Part shown: one piece after another, positions 1 to 7,367 of the stretch
How the letters are laid out: every line of letters starts with the position of its first letter
How positions within the stretch are numbered: the first letter of the stretch is position 1
Source: Actinomycetota bacterium
GTDB taxonomy: Bacteria; Actinomycetota; Acidimicrobiia; Acidimicrobiales; Microtrichaceae
Length of the DNA: 64,000 bases
Assembly: GCA_016703525.1 (NCBI GenBank)
Contig: JADJBW010000008.1
Location: 124,001 to 188,000 of the forward strand
Reading direction: 5' to 3'
Program-made: the position numbers and the translations under genes
Notes under the pieces: model-generated
The model's database searches: none
Seen by the model: the letters and a program-made list of their open reading frames with translations, nothing else
What the model was told of the DNA's origin: nothing

Positions 1-109
1 GACGCGATGGGGGAGGCGCCGCTGGCGGCACGATCTGGGCTCGGTGCTCGTCGGCGCAGGATGCACGAGTTCCCGTCGGTCGGGCTGACCGACAATCAAG
101 GTCCGGCGC

Positions 110-115
110 TAGGGT
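110..115 (+). promoter_or_regulatory. -10 box (TAGGGT) for the first operon
   Basis: TAGGGT stands 6 nt before the ATG at 122: leaderless spacing. Confidence 0.4.
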
Positions 116-121
116 GCGGCC

Positions 122-1048
122 ATGCCCCTCGACCCGGCCGCAGCAGCGGTTCTCGACGCGCTGCAGGGTGCCGGGGCACCGGGGATCGAAACGCTCGACC
201 CGCCGGGTGCCCGCCGGGTCTTCGAGCGCCTCGGTGGCCCGCTCCCGCCCGATGCGTTCGCCGGGGTGGTCGCGACGGCGGAGCGCGTGGGGGGCGTGCC
301 GTGCGTACGGGTGTCCGCCGTGGAGCCCCGCGAGGCGGCGCCGGTGGTGATCTGGGTGCATGGCGGCGGCTGGGTGCTCGGCACCGCCGAGGGCGCGCTC
401 GATATCGCCACCCAACTGGTGCTGGGAACCGGGTGCGAGGTGGTGTGCGTCGACTATCGCCTTGCGCCGGAGGCGCCGTTCCCGGCAGCGCTCGACGATG
501 TCACCGCGGTCGCGCGTTCGCTCGTCGGAGGGCCGACCGATCGCATCGTGATCGCGGGCGACTCGGCCGGGGCGAATCTCGCGACCGTCGCCGCCGCGAC
601 GGTGCCGGGTCTTGCGGGCCAGGTGCTGCTGTATCCGGTGACCGACGCGCGCTGCGAGACCGACTCCTACAGGCGCAACGGGCACGGCTATCTACTCACG
701 GCGGCTGCGATGCGATGGTTCGTCGGGCACTACCTCGGTGGCGGCGATCCGGACGATCCTCGCGTCTCACCGATTACGTTCACGATCGAGGAGCTGGCGG
801 CCTCGCCGCCGGCGCTGGTGGTGACCGCCGGGTTCGATCCGCTGGTCGACGAGGGCGACGCGTACGCTGCGAGGCTGATGGCGGCCGGTGTCGAGGTGGA
901 CGCGGTGCGTCTCGATGGCCAGATCCACGGGTTCGTCGGGCTCTGGCGGGTGATCCCCGATGGCAGCGAGGTGCTCGAGACGATGACGAGATGGATCGGC
1001 GCGGCAACCGGCGACGGGCGCGCCTCGAACCCAAGGGTGGTGGGATGA
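122..1048 (+). CDS. Alpha/beta-hydrolase, hormone-sensitive-lipase family esterase
   Basis: A 308-residue carboxylesterase of the HSL/lipase-acetylesterase family. The oxyanion-hole motif HGGGW is near residue 80 and the nucleophile elbow GDSAG near residue 145. The catalytic Asp (DPLVDEGD) and His (QIHGF) follow in the usual order. The ATG sits 7 nt after a TAGGGT box, which suggests a leaderless mRNA. Its TGA overlaps the ATG of the next gene (ATGA), so the two are translationally coupled. With a Baeyer-Villiger-type monooxygenase in the same operon, a likely role is cleaving the ester or lactone that enzyme makes; this is inference. Family assignment is firm, substrate unknown. Confidence 0.85.
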   Translation: MPLDPAAAAVLDALQGAGAPGIETLDPPGARRVFERLGGPLPPDAFAGVVATAERVGGVPCVRVSAVEPREAAPVVIWVHGGGWVLGTAEGALDIATQLVLGTGCEVVCVDYRLAPEAPFPAALDDVTAVARSLVGGPTDRIVIAGDSAGANLATVAAATVPGLAGQVLLYPVTDARCETDSYRRNGHGYLLTAAAMRWFVGHYLGGGDPDDPRVSPITFTIEELAASPPALVVTAGFDPLVDEGDAYAARLMAAGVEVDAVRLDGQIHGFVGLWRVIPDGSEVLETMTRWIGAATGDGRASNPRVVG

Positions 1049-2229
1049 CCGAGGACCAGGTTCCGAGCCCCTTCGACAAGGCGCAACTCGGCCCGATTCG
1101 CCTGCGGAATCGATTCATCAAGTCGGCGACCTTCGAGGGGCGCAGTCCCCGGCGCGTGCCCACCGACGAGCTGATCGAGTTCCACCGCGCGATGGCTGCG
1201 GGTGGCGTGGCGATGACCACCGTCGCCTACTGCGCCGTGTCCCTGGAGGGCACGACCGACGGGCGCAACGTCGTCCTCGGACACGATGCGGAGGACGGGC
1301 TGGCGCGCCTCGCCGACGCGGTGCACGCCGAGGGCGCCGCCGTGTCGGCGCAGATCGGCCATGCCGGCCCCGTGTCGGACCCGACCCGCACCCACAAGCG
1401 GGTGCTGACACCGTCGCGGATGATCAGCCCGCTCGGGTTCCGCCCGACCCATGCCTGCACCCGCGGCGACATCGCGGAGGTCACCGAGTCGTACGCCCGC
1501 GGCGCGGAGTGCCTTGCGCGTGCCGGCTTCGACGCCGTCGAGATTCACCTCGGCCACAACTATCTGCTCAGCGCGTTCCTCTCGCCTCGCCTGAATCGCC
1601 GTCGTGACGAGTACGGCGGGTCGCTCGAACACCGTGCCCGCTTCGCTCGTGAGGTCGTTGCCGCGGTCCGCTCTGCGGTCGGCCCGTCGGTCGCTGTGCT
1701 GGCGAAGCTCAACATGGCCGACGGCGTGGGCGGCGGGCTGTGGCTCGACGAGAGCCTGCGCGTCGCGCGCTGGTTGACCGAGGACGGACACCTCGACGCC
1801 CTGGAGCTCACCGGCGGGAGCTCGCTGCTCAACCCGATGTACCTGTTCCGCGGCGACGCCCCGATCCGAGAGATGGCTGCGGGGTTTCCGCCGCCATTCG
1901 GTGCCGGGTTCCGCCTGCTGGGAAGCAGGTTCCTCAAGGAGTACCCGTACGAGGAGGCGTACTTCCTCCCGTTCGCCCGTCAGTTCCGGGCCGCGATCGA
2001 CCTGCCGTTGGTGCTGCTCGGCGGCGTCTCGGATCTCGAGACCGCTCACGTCGCCATGCGCGAGGGGTTCGAGTTCGTGGCGATGGGCCGCGCGCTGTTG
2101 CGTGAGCCGGACCTGATCCGCCGGTACGAGGAGCGGGAAGCGTCGACCTCGCTGTGCGTGCACTGCAACAAGTGCATGCCCACCATCTACTCGGGCACCC
2201 GCTGCGTGCTCGTCGAGGACTCGAAATGA
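1045..2229 (+). CDS. NADH:flavin oxidoreductase, old yellow enzyme family
   Basis: A 394-residue FMN-dependent TIM-barrel oxidoreductase. The N-terminus LGPIRLRNRFIKSATFEG is the typical FMN-binding start. The middle has HLGHNYLLSAFLSPRLNRR, a typical catalytic/FMN segment, and the end has GRALLREPDLI and a Cys-rich CVHCNKC. Members reduce activated C=C bonds of enones; longer relatives carry an Fe-S and a second flavin domain that are absent here. The ATG overlaps the stop of the hydrolase gene by 4 nt and its own stop overlaps the next start. Substrate unknown. The operon suggests reduction of a cyclic or terpenoid-like enone before ring oxidation (inference). Confidence 0.85.
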   Translation: MTEDQVPSPFDKAQLGPIRLRNRFIKSATFEGRSPRRVPTDELIEFHRAMAAGGVAMTTVAYCAVSLEGTTDGRNVVLGHDAEDGLARLADAVHAEGAAVSAQIGHAGPVSDPTRTHKRVLTPSRMISPLGFRPTHACTRGDIAEVTESYARGAECLARAGFDAVEIHLGHNYLLSAFLSPRLNRRRDEYGGSLEHRARFAREVVAAVRSAVGPSVAVLAKLNMADGVGGGLWLDESLRVARWLTEDGHLDALELTGGSSLLNPMYLFRGDAPIREMAAGFPPPFGAGFRLLGSRFLKEYPYEEAYFLPFARQFRAAIDLPLVLLGGVSDLETAHVAMREGFEFVAMGRALLREPDLIRRYEEREASTSLCVHCNKCMPTIYSGTRCVLVEDSK

Positions 2230-2894
2230 TCCACCGCGACCCACCCGTCGACACCGTCGCGAACCGTGTTCGCCATCGGCTCCGCCTGGCCGGGGGTTCG
2301 CTCGTGCAATGGGGCTGGCGGCAGGCCAAGGCCGTCGGGTCGATCGGGCCCGACTCCGCCGCCGGTCGCTCGTTCGGCTCGTTCGGGCCGGGCAGCATCA
2401 TGTGTTTCCCCCAAGAGCCGTTCGTCAACCCCGGCTCCATCCACCTGGGAACGTCGACGATGATCGGGCCCAACGTGGTGCTGTCGGCCGGGTGGGGTCC
2501 CGATCACCCCGGCCTGCCGGATCGGGTGGTCGTGATCGGCGATCGTTGCCTCATCGGCCGGGGGAGCTCGGTCGTGGGGCATCGCCTCATCGAGATCGGC
2601 GACGATGTGTGGACCGGCCAACAGGTGCACATCACCGACATGAACCACGGGTACGAACGCCTCGACGTGCCGATCGCGGCGCAGAACCAGCCCGAATCGC
2701 CGATCAGGATCGGCGACGGCACCTGGCTCGGGCATCACGTGGTGGTCCTGCCGGGCGTGACGATCGGGCGCCACGTGGTGGTCGGCGCCGGGAGCGTGGT
2801 GACCGAGGACCTACCCGACTACTGCGTGGCGGTCGGCAGCCCAGCTCGGGTGATCCGCCGCTATCTCAATGGTGAGTGGGTGCGGGTGCCGTGA
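2226..2894 (+). CDS. Hexapeptide-repeat acyltransferase, left-handed beta-helix
   Basis: A 222-residue protein whose C-terminal two thirds shows repeated hexapeptides (IGPNVV, IGDRCL, IGRGSS, IGDDVW, IGDGTW), as in LacA/maltose-type O-acetyltransferases. The conserved His region ITDMNHGY and the closing VGAGSVVTEDLPDYCVAVGSPARVIR are present, so a CoA-dependent acyl or acetyl transfer is likely. The start at 2226 is chosen because ATG overlaps the preceding stop in the ATGA arrangement used through this operon. The stop likewise overlaps the GTG of the monooxygenase. The acceptor is unknown; this enzyme class is unexpected in a ketone-degradation operon. Confidence 0.8.
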   Translation: MIHRDPPVDTVANRVRHRLRLAGGSLVQWGWRQAKAVGSIGPDSAAGRSFGSFGPGSIMCFPQEPFVNPGSIHLGTSTMIGPNVVLSAGWGPDHPGLPDRVVVIGDRCLIGRGSSVVGHRLIEIGDDVWTGQQVHITDMNHGYERLDVPIAAQNQPESPIRIGDGTWLGHHVVVLPGVTIGRHVVVGAGSVVTEDLPDYCVAVGSPARVIRRYLNGEWVRVP

Positions 2895-4476
2895 CCCGTC
2901 CGGATACCTCGCCCCTCGCCTCGTTGCGTCGTCTCGGTCGGCTACGCGAACGCGTCGCCACGCCGAGCGACCGGGCGCGGGATTCGCTGGCGGCGGCCGT
3001 CGCCGGCGGTGCGACGTCGCCCGAAATCGTCATCATCGGGGCTGGAGCCGGGGGCCTTGCGATGGGGCGCAGCTTCGCGCCGCGGGCGTCACGTCGTTCC
3101 GGATCGTCGAGAAGAGCGACGGGGTCGGCGGGACCTGGCGGGACAACTCGTATCCGGGTGCGGCGTGCGACGTCCCGTCGCACCTCTATTCCCTCTCCTT
3201 CGCATCGTGGGGGCGGTGGTCGCGGAAGTTCGCACCGCAGCCGGAGATCCTGCGCTACTTCGAGTGGGTCGCCGACCGGTTCGGCCTGCGCGACCACATC
3301 GAGACGAATCGCGAGGTCGCGTCGCTCGACTACGACGATGGGTCGCAGCGATGGAGGATCGGATTCGTCACCGGCGAGGTGGAGTACGCCGACATCGTGG
3401 TGAGCGCGCTGGGGCAGCTCAACCGGCCGTTCGTGCCCGAGATAGCGGGACGGGATCGCTTCGCCGGCGAGCAGTTTCACTCGGCACGGTGGCGTCGCGA
3501 CGTCGACCTGGTCGACCGCGACATCGCGGTGATCGGAAACGGTGCCAGCGCCGTGCAGTTCGTGCCCGAGGTGGCCAAAGTGGCGCGCTCGCTCACGGTC
3601 TTTCAGCGCAGCGCCAACTGGATCATCCCCAAGCCCGATCGTCCCTACCGTCGGATCGAGCGGCGGCTACTCGAGCAGGTGCCACCGGCCCGTCGCCTGC
3701 ACCGGTGGTGGATCTACTGGCGGCTCGAAGCGAACGTGAGCCTCATGCGGAGCGGCTCGCTGCTCGGGCGACTGATCGAGCGGCGCGTGTCGTCGGAGCT
3801 GGGCAAGCTCGTCTCGCCGCGCCTCAGCGCCGAGGCGCTGATCCCTGACTACTCACCGGGCTGCAAGCGCCTGCTCATCTCCAACGACTACTACGCGACG
3901 CTGCTGCGGCCGAACGTCTCGGTGACGACCTCGCCGGTGCGCGAGATCGCCGCCGACGCGATCGTGACCGAGGACGGCGTCGCGCACACGTGCGACCTGC
4001 TCATCTGGGGCACCGGGTTCCGTGCGTCGGAGTTCCTCGCGCCGATCGCGGTGTCCGGGCCGCAGGGCCGACGACTGTCGGATGCCTGGAGCGAAGGGGC
4101 TCGCGCTCATCTGGGCATGGCCATCGAGGGGTTCCCGAACCTGTTCCTCCTCTACGGCCCGAATACGAATCTGGGCCACAACTCGATCCTGTTCATGATC
4201 GAGGCGCAGGTGCGCCTGATCGTGCAGTTGGTGGATGTCATGGTTCGCGAGCGGCGGACATCCGTGGAGGTCGATCCTCTGGCGTTCGAGGCGTCGAACC
4301 GGGACGTCCGCGAGCGGCTGGCAGCGTCGGTGTGGGCCACGGGATGCGAAAGTTGGTACAAGAACGCCGCTGGTACCATCACCAACAACTGGCCCGGATC
4401 GACCCTGGCGTATTGGCGTCGGCTGCGAACTGCCAGAGCGAACGACTGGAGGTTTTCCGGGCGGGCAGGACGCTGA
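2891..4476 (+). CDS. Flavin-containing (Baeyer-Villiger-type) monooxygenase, one frameshift
   Basis: A 528-residue FAD/NADPH monooxygenase once one base is restored. The first Rossmann motif (IVIIGAGAGGLAMG) is read from the GTG at 2891; from about 3068 the coding frame is the one containing RIVEKSDGVGGTWRDN. Adding one G to the G4 run at 3064-3067 joins them as LAMGAQLRAAG. The Baeyer-Villiger fingerprint FxGxxxHxxxW is visible as FAGEQFHSARW, the NADPH-binding motif as IGNGASA, and WGTGF follows near residue 377. The GTG overlaps the previous stop (GTGA). Expected reaction: oxygen insertion into a ketone or aldehyde to give an ester. Whether the indel is real cannot be told from sequence alone. 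Confidence 0.75.
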
Positions 4477-4774
4477 CAGTGGTGTGGCAAACACCATGGG
4501 CGACTGTTCAAAACCGCCCAGCGCCGGGAGTGGGCCGGATTGCTCACGGCATGGTGTTGCGGGGTTGGGCATCTCCCTGTAAACCCTTACGAGTGGGCGT
4601 CAGTGCGTTGGAGGAAGCCGGAAAGTGAGTGAACTTCCGCCAGGTTTGTTTGGCGGTTGCACGCTCATCGGTTTCCTTCGTGGATACGAGAGTTACCTCT
4701 CGCGTCCTGGCCTTCACGCTCTCCGCGGCAACCGCCGCGTGAACCCCGTGGCCGACCAATTAGGGAGCTGAATC
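4477..4774 (+). promoter_or_regulatory. Structured 298-bp leader before the sugar transferase gene
   Basis: No coding signal is seen here. Three short hairpins stand in a row: CCGCCA/TGGCGG at 4637-4656 (8-nt loop), CGAGAG-TTAC-CTCTCG at 4687-4702, and CGCGGC-AACC-GCCGCG at 4724-4739. They are followed by the GGGAG ribosome-binding site and the GTG at 4775. The composition is less GC-rich than the flanks. It could be a long regulated 5' leader; it does not clearly match a riboswitch consensus I can recall. Confidence 0.35.
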
Positions 4775-6334
4775 GTGGCGACCGACTCCGTTCCGACGAC
4801 CTCAGGGCCACGGTCCGATACGGTCGAGCGCGACGGGCACGAGGATCGTACGGCTGCGGTCCTTCGACTCCCGGTTCGTCACGCCGACGGCCCGTTCGCC
4901 GGCATTCGTTTCCCCGGCCGCCACGCGTCGGGCCTGCGCCGTCGGCTGGTGGTGCTCGACGGCCTTTCCATCGTGCTCGCATGGTCCACCGCGATGCTGC
5001 TGCCGGTGTCGGGCCAGATGCTCGGCCGGGCAAGCGTGGTCGCACTCCTCGTCGGCGGCCTCAGCCAGTGGGCATCGATCGCGACGCAGCGCCTGTACCT
5101 GGCGCGCGTGTCGAGCGTGCGATCGGTCGAACTGTCGAGCCTGTTCCGAGCGACGGTCCTCGGCGCGGTCGCGTCGCTCGCCTCACTCGGGCTGTGGCCC
5201 GAGAACGTGTCGGGGCTGAAGGTCCGCGTGCTGCTGGGAGCGGCGGCCTCGATGGCCATGCTGGCCCTCGGTCGCGGCGTGTTCAACTCGTGGCTTCGCG
5301 CCGGCCGGGCGCGGGGCCAGTTCAACCGTCCGATCGTGATCGTCGGTACCAACGACGAGGCGGCCCAACTCGTTGATCTGCTCTCCACGCATGGTGAGCT
5401 CGGTTTCAAGGTCGTCGGCGTGACCGGCAGTCGCGAGGACTACGACGAGCGTGAGTGGACGGTCCCGTTCGTCGGCTCACTCTGCGACACGCTCGGCGCC
5501 CTCGCCGCGCACGTCGCCAACGGCGTGATCGTCGCCACGAGCGCCATGTCGGCAAGCGAGCTCAACGACCTGACCCGCGACCTGCTTCGCCACGACGTCC
5601 ACGTGCACCTGTCCAGCGGCCTGCGCGGCATCGACCACCGTCGTCTACGCGCCGCGCCGATTGCGCACGAACCGATCTTCTACCTTGAACCGTCGAGCCT
5701 GTCGCGCACGCAGGTGATCGCCAAGCGCGTGCTCGACGTGTCGGTCGCCTCCCTGGCCCTGCTCGTGGTGTCGCCGGTGCTTGCGCTCGCTGCAGTTGCC
5801 GTATGGCTGCAGGACCGTGGCCCCATCCTGTTCAAGCAGCGTCGCATCGGCTACCTGGGCAAAGAGTTCACCGTGTACAAGATGCGCACGATGATCCCCG
5901 ATGCCGAGGCCCGGCTCTCGGAGGTCTTGAAGGAGTTCGGCAACCAGCGCGACGGGAGCCTGTTCAAACTCAGCAACGACCCGCGCCGCACTCGGGTGGG
6001 GCGTGTTCTCGAGGCATCGAGCCTGGACGAACTGCCGCAGCTGTTCAACGTGCTCAACGGCACGATGAGCCTGGTCGGTCCGCGGCCGGCGCTTCCGTCG
6101 GAGGTCGAGACCTTCGACGACGAGCTCCTCACCCGCTTCAGCGTTCCGCCTGGCATCACCGGGCTCTGGCAGGTCGAGGCGCGCGACAACCCGTCGTTCG
6201 CCGCGTACAAGCGGCTCGACCTGTTCTATGTCGAGAACTGGTCCGTCAGCCTCGACCTGGTGCTGCTGATCGAGACGGCGACGAGCGTGCTCGCCCGCCT
6301 CTTCAATCACCGGCGTGATCAGCCCACGAACTAG
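4775..6334 (+). CDS. Polyprenyl-phosphate sugar-1-phosphate transferase (WcaJ/WbaP type)
   Basis: A 519-residue initiating enzyme of exopolysaccharide or glycan synthesis that moves a sugar-1-phosphate onto undecaprenyl phosphate at the membrane. The N-terminal half has hydrophobic segments (about 55-170), then a Rossmann-like CoA-binding domain starting IVIVGTNDEAAQLV. The catalytic domain begins KRVLDVSVASLALLV and carries FKQRRIGYLGKEFTVYKMRT, LDELPQLFNVL, MSLVGPRPALP and the C-terminal PGITGLWQV, all signatures of the bacterial sugar transferase family. GTG start with GGGAG 12 nt upstream. Its last 32 nt overlap the 3' end of the opposing LOG gene. Sugar specificity is unknown. Confidence 0.9.
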   Translation: MATDSVPTTSGPRSDTVERDGHEDRTAAVLRLPVRHADGPFAGIRFPGRHASGLRRRLVVLDGLSIVLAWSTAMLLPVSGQMLGRASVVALLVGGLSQWASIATQRLYLARVSSVRSVELSSLFRATVLGAVASLASLGLWPENVSGLKVRVLLGAAASMAMLALGRGVFNSWLRAGRARGQFNRPIVIVGTNDEAAQLVDLLSTHGELGFKVVGVTGSREDYDEREWTVPFVGSLCDTLGALAAHVANGVIVATSAMSASELNDLTRDLLRHDVHVHLSSGLRGIDHRRLRAAPIAHEPIFYLEPSSLSRTQVIAKRVLDVSVASLALLVVSPVLALAAVAVWLQDRGPILFKQRRIGYLGKEFTVYKMRTMIPDAEARLSEVLKEFGNQRDGSLFKLSNDPRRTRVGRVLEASSLDELPQLFNVLNGTMSLVGPRPALPSEVETFDDELLTRFSVPPGITGLWQVEARDNPSFAAYKRLDLFYVENWSVSLDLVLLIETATSVLARLFNHRRDQPTN

Positions 6335-7367
6335 AGCGAGCGAATGAGCTGGTGCAGCCTGCGTGGTGCCGGTGATCGAAATCGAGGAACAGGCGGGGGC
6401 GCGCCACCTCGTCGTGGTCGTCGATCTCGGCGCTCGTCGCTGCGCCACGTTCGATCCGACCTGACGCCAAAAGGTCGGCGAAGTCCTGATTCAGCCGGGC
6501 GAGCTGGGTGTCGGAGATGTCGGACACGAGCCGCAGCACGAGCTGGCCGTCGACGTAGCGCATCGAGTGGAACACCTCGTAGAACGCGCAGATGCGGTCG
6601 ACCGCCTCGTCGATGTCCGATGTGATCAAGACCAGATCGAGATCCTCGGCGGAGATCAGCCCTGCGGGAAGCAGTTGGGTTTCGACCGTCTGGCGCCACG
6701 CATCCCAATACCGGGTGCCGGCCGGATCGAACAACACGACGGGGCAGGGGTACTCCTTGCCGGTCTGCAACAACGTCAGGAGCTCGAAGGTCTCGTCGAG
6801 CGTGCCGAACCCGCCGGGGAAGGCCACGTATGCCGACGACTCCTTCATGAACGTCAGCTTCCGGGTGAAGAAGTACCGGAACGGCACGAGCCGTTCCGGC
6901 GGAAGGAGACCGTTCCCGGCCGACTCGAACGGCAGGCGAATCGTGACGCCGAACGACGCATCGGGGCCTGCACCCTCGATCGCCGCGGTCATGATGCCGG
7001 GCCCGCCGCCCGTGATGACCATCCAGTCACGCTTCGCCAGCGCCGCGCCCATGAGGTTCGCCGCCACGTACGCGGGTTCGTCGGGTCGAGTCCGGGCGGA
7101 GCCGAACACCGAGCACTTGCGGGAGTCGCGGTACGGATTGAACGACGCAAACGATGTGCGCAGCTCGCGCAGCGCGGTCGATGCCAGCTTCATGTCGCCG
7201 CGGTTGTTGCCGCCGCGGCCGAGCTTGAGCACCGACGCGACCATCTCGATCACCAGGTCGCGGTCGTGCTCGATGGCGGCGGCGTCGACCAGGTCGAGTA
7301 CCGCTTGGTCGAGCGCGGGATCGCCGAGGCGAGGCCGGGCGATGCGTCGGCCCGTCGGTGTCGTCAT
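6303..7367 (-). CDS. LOG-family (TIGR00730) Rossmann protein
   Basis: A 354-residue lysine-decarboxylase-like/LOG protein. The nucleotide-binding motif GGGPGIM (about residue 122) and the signature PGGFGTLDETFE (about 180) are intact; LOG enzymes hydrolyse nucleoside 5'-monophosphates such as cytokinin ribotides. The protein is longer than plain LOG (about 190 residues), with an extra N-terminal segment of roughly 80 residues and a C-terminal tail. The ATG overlaps the TGA of fbiC by 4 nt, so it is coupled to F420 precursor synthesis. Its 3' end overlaps the convergent sugar transferase gene. The true substrate is uncertain. Confidence 0.8.
   Translation of the reverse strand: MTTPTGRRIARPRLGDPALDQAVLDLVDAAAIEHDRDLVIEMVASVLKLGRGGNNRGDMKLASTALRELRTSFASFNPYRDSRKCSVFGSARTRPDEPAYVAANLMGAALAKRDWMVITGGGPGIMTAAIEGAGPDASFGVTIRLPFESAGNGLLPPERLVPFRYFFTRKLTFMKESSAYVAFPGGFGTLDETFELLTLLQTGKEYPCPVVLFDPAGTRYWDAWRQTVETQLLPAGLISAEDLDLVLITSDIDEAVDRICAFYEVFHSMRYVDGQLVLRLVSDISDTQLARLNQDFADLLASGRIERGAATSAEIDDHDEVARPRLFLDFDHRHHAGCTSSFARSSSWADHAGD

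Noticed and set aside
2..88. Possible end of an upstream gene reading into the window with TGA at 86-88
   Set aside because: Only 28 codons visible, no recognisable motif, and other frames are equally open.
2869..3063. Alternative start of the monooxygenase at an ATG at 2869 in the downstream frame
   Set aside because: That frame lacks the Rossmann GxGxxG, which is plainly present in the frame starting at GTG 2891.
4560..4774. Possible c-di-GMP (GEMM) or c-di-AMP (ydaO) riboswitch
   Set aside because: Hairpins are present but the conserved core sequences could not be matched by eye; kept only as an unassigned structured leader.
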